Assembly: GCA_031285975.1 (NCBI GenBank)
Contig: JAITVE010000349.1
Coordinates: forward strand, 1-7,497
DNA from: Candidatus Adiutrix sp.
GTDB taxonomy: Bacteria > Desulfobacterota > Desulfarculia > Adiutricales > Adiutricaceae
Length of the DNA: 7,497 nt
Reading direction: 5' to 3'
The translations under genes and the position numbers were made by a program. Of this stretch, positions 5,691 to 7,497 are shown piece by piece. The stretch's first letter is position 1; each line of letters starts with the position of its first letter. The notes beneath the pieces were generated by a model. The model had not been told where the DNA came from. It made no database searches and worked only from the letters and a program-made list of their open reading frames with translations.

Positions 5691-6845
5691 ATGGAAAAAC
5701 ACTCTATTCCCTTCAATCGTCCTTATATGACCGGCAAGGAGTTATACTATATAGCCGAAGCGCACTTCGGCCGCATGTTGGCCGGCGACGGGCCGTTTAC
5801 CAAGCGCTGCCACGCCTGGCTGGAGCAGAAAACGGCAACCGCCAAAGCCCTCTTGACCCATTCCTGCACCGCCTCCCTGGAAATGACGGCCCTCTTGCTG
5901 GACATACAAGACGGCGACGAGATCATCATGCCGTCGTTCACCTTCGTTTCCACGGCCAACGCCTTTGTGCTGCGCGGGGCCAGGCCTGTTTTTGTGGATA
6001 TTCGGGAAGACACGCTGAACATTGACGAGCGGCTGATAGAAGCCGCCGTTACCGGGCGCACCAAAGCCATTGTGGCGGTTCACTACGCCGGGGTGAGCTG
6101 CGAAATGGACGCCATTATGCGCGTCGCCGCCAAGCATGGGCTGACGGTCATTGAAGACGCCGCCCAGGGGGTCATGTCCACCTACAAAGGGCGGGCCCTG
6201 GGGGCTATCGGGCACTTGGGAGCCTACAGTTTTCATGAAACCAAAAACGTCATTTCCGGCGAAGGCGGGGCGCTTTTGGTCAACGACCCGGCCCTGGCCA
6301 GCCGCGCGGAAATTGTGCGGGAAAAAGGCACCGACCGGAGCCGCTTTTTCAGAGGCCAGGTGGATAAATACACCTGGCAGGAAGCGGGCTCGTCTTTTTT
6401 GCCGGGCGAGGTCATCGCCGCGTTTCTGTGGGCCCAGCTTCAGGAAGCGGATGAAATTACGCAAAAGCGGGTGGCCTCTTGGAATCTCTACCATGAACTT
6501 TTCGCCGGCCTGGAACAGCAGGGCCGGGTGCGCCGCCCCGTGGTGCCGGACTGCTGCGGCCACAACGGGCATATGTATTACCTGCTGCTGAGCCCGGCGC
6601 ACCGCCAGGAAATTTTGCGGCGCTTAAAAGAGGCGGGCGTTCACTCTGTTTTTCATTACGTGCCCCTGCATTCCTCTCCGGGCGGCCAACGCTACGGCCG
6701 GGCCCACGGCGAGTTAACCGTCACCGACCGGCAATCTGCCAGCTTGATTCGTCTGCCCCTCTGGGTCGGCCTTACCCCGGATCAGCAGCAGTATATAGCG
6801 GAGACTCTGGGAAAAATTGTACTTTCTACCAACGGGGCGACTTGA
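5691..6845 (+). CDS. wecE: dTDP-4-amino-4,6-dideoxygalactose transaminase (WecE/RffA)
   Basis: PLP-dependent aminotransferase of the DegT/DnrJ/EryC1/StrS family. WecE transfers an amino group from glutamate to dTDP-4-keto-6-deoxy-D-glucose, giving dTDP-4-amino-4,6-dideoxy-D-galactose, the precursor of Fuc4NAc-type sugars in enterobacterial common antigen and O-chains; cytoplasmic. The 384-residue protein tracks E. coli WecE nearly end to end: SIPFNRPYMTGKEL (5-18), AGDGPFTKRC (31-40), LLTHSCTASLEM (54-65), MPSFTFVSTANAFVLRGA (80-97), VHYAGVSCEMD (130-140), EDAAQGVMSTYKGRALG (155-171), SFHETKN with the Schiff-base Lys 185, and REKGTDRSRFFRGQVDKYTW (210-229). Asp 156 is in the position that contacts the pyridine nitrogen. 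The end of the gene overlaps the next start by one base, so translation of the two is probably coupled. No other sugar-nucleotide genes lie in the window; the rest of the pathway must be elsewhere or downstream. Confidence 0.94.
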   Translation: MEKHSIPFNRPYMTGKELYYIAEAHFGRMLAGDGPFTKRCHAWLEQKTATAKALLTHSCTASLEMTALLLDIQDGDEIIMPSFTFVSTANAFVLRGARPVFVDIREDTLNIDERLIEAAVTGRTKAIVAVHYAGVSCEMDAIMRVAAKHGLTVIEDAAQGVMSTYKGRALGAIGHLGAYSFHETKNVISGEGGALLVNDPALASRAEIVREKGTDRSRFFRGQVDKYTWQEAGSSFLPGEVIAAFLWAQLQEADEITQKRVASWNLYHELFAGLEQQGRVRRPVVPDCCGHNGHMYYLLLSPAHRQEILRRLKEAGVHSVFHYVPLHSSPGGQRYGRAHGELTVTDRQSASLIRLPLWVGLTPDQQQYIAETLGKIVLSTNGAT

Positions 6846-7497
6846 TGCGCGACAACGGCGGCTTAAACTGCGGCAATGATTTTGTGGAAAGCGTCGAGAT
6901 TTCGGCCACGCATGTGAACCAGCTCTTCTGTATGCTCCTGGCCACGCTCCTGTGCACCCTGCTGCTTGGCAATCTGCTGTTTCGGGATTGGGACATCCTG
7001 CGGGCGACCGTTCGGGTCGCCGCCGTCTGCGTGGGCTTTACCGGCATTTTCTATTGTGTTTCGAAACTCCTCAACAGTTTGGCCTGGGGCCTCGTCTGCC
7101 TGTATGGCATGATCCTGGTGGTCGTCTATTGCCGTTCGCCTTTCGCCAACGCCCTGTTTTATCTTGTGGCGGGCGCGGCCTGTGTCTACGCGCTCAAGTT
7201 CCTCAGAATACAAAAAACGGCTTATTGGTCTGCCCTGGCCGCTGGAATCATCGGCGCGGTCACCACCTTGGGAGCGCGCGGCGCCTATATATCGTTCGAT
7301 CTGCTCAAAAGCGTTATGGAGAGAGGGGCTCATCAAGATATTCTGTATCATGCCAGCATCGCCTCGATGATTAAGAATTACGGGATAACCTCATCAGGTT
7401 TGCACGGCCTGGTTGACACGCCCTATCACGTTCTTTCCCATCAGCTTATGGCCGCTATAAGCTCCCTGTCCGGGGTGGGCGTTCTGGAAACCTACGG
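6845..7497 (+). CDS. Multi-pass membrane protein, 3' end outside window
   Basis: An open frame of 217 codons runs from ATG at 6845 to the window edge without a stop. Its ATG overlaps the wecE stop codon (TGATG), which suggests translational coupling; a weak GGGG lies upstream. After a short polar N-terminus come about five hydrophobic segments (near 24-46, 56-74, 80-97, 100-121 and 127-145), then a polar region with Asp, His and aromatic residues: ILYHASIASMIKNYG (166-180) and DTPYHVLSHQLMAAI (191-205). Patterns of Asp/His-rich first large loops with an IA...YG stretch occur in large membrane glycan enzymes of the GT-C kind, but I cannot place this protein in a named family, and five helices before the loop would be unusual for GT-C. 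Position next to wecE points to assembly, modification or transfer of a surface glycan. The function is inference; the gene itself is well supported by coupling and uninterrupted frame. Confidence 0.78.
   Translation, partial: MRDNGGLNCGNDFVESVEISATHVNQLFCMLLATLLCTLLLGNLLFRDWDILRATVRVAAVCVGFTGIFYCVSKLLNSLAWGLVCLYGMILVVVYCRSPFANALFYLVAGAACVYALKFLRIQKTAYWSALAAGIIGAVTTLGARGAYISFDLLKSVMERGAHQDILYHASIASMIKNYGITSSGLHGLVDTPYHVLSHQLMAAISSLSGVGVLETY

Noticed and set aside
5742..6602. 286-codon open frame on the minus strand opposite wecE
   Set aside because: A shadow frame; the plus strand encodes a near full-length WecE match.

Overview
The window reads as a stretch of chromosome from a GC-rich bacterium, most likely a member of the Desulfovibrionaceae (Desulfovibrio/Bilophila type). 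This placement is an inference from the style of the RpoH-like sigma factor (long Ala/Pro-rich N-terminal extension) and overall gene character; no rRNA or other decisive marker is present.

Left part, minus strand (about 1-2860): reading in the direction of transcription there is an MTA/SAH-nucleosidase-like gene (2771->2052) with a near-consensus promoter, then an AT-rich orphan gene for a small multi-pass membrane protein (1966->1292), then an rpoH-type sigma-32 gene (1077->1) that lacks only its 3' end, which lies outside the window. The orphan stands out sharply in base composition from its neighbours and looks acquired. A 12-bp inverted repeat separates the nucleosidase from the orphan, and a good sigma-70-like promoter overlapped by a 9-bp inverted repeat precedes rpoH.

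Middle part, plus strand (about 2860-5545): a 440-base AT-rich intergenic region with two candidate promoters and a palindromic operator-like site leads into a two-gene unit: a D-2-hydroxyacid dehydrogenase (3298-4302) and, 31 bases later, a YkvI-family APC-superfamily membrane transporter (4334-5488). A strong intrinsic terminator (5509-5544) closes the unit. The pairing suggests uptake and oxidation/reduction of the same organic or amino acid; the substrate cannot be read from sequence.

Right part, plus strand (5691-end): a clear WecE/RffA-type sugar-nucleotide aminotransferase (dTDP-4-amino-4,6-dideoxygalactose synthesis) whose stop codon overlaps the start of a multi-pass membrane protein that runs off the window. 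This looks like the beginning of a surface-polysaccharide or glycan-modification locus.

No tRNA, rRNA, CRISPR array, transposase or attachment site was recognised. No convincing wholly new system is visible; the best candidates for something undescribed are the dehydrogenase/YkvI pair, the AT-rich orphan membrane protein, and the membrane protein translationally coupled to WecE.
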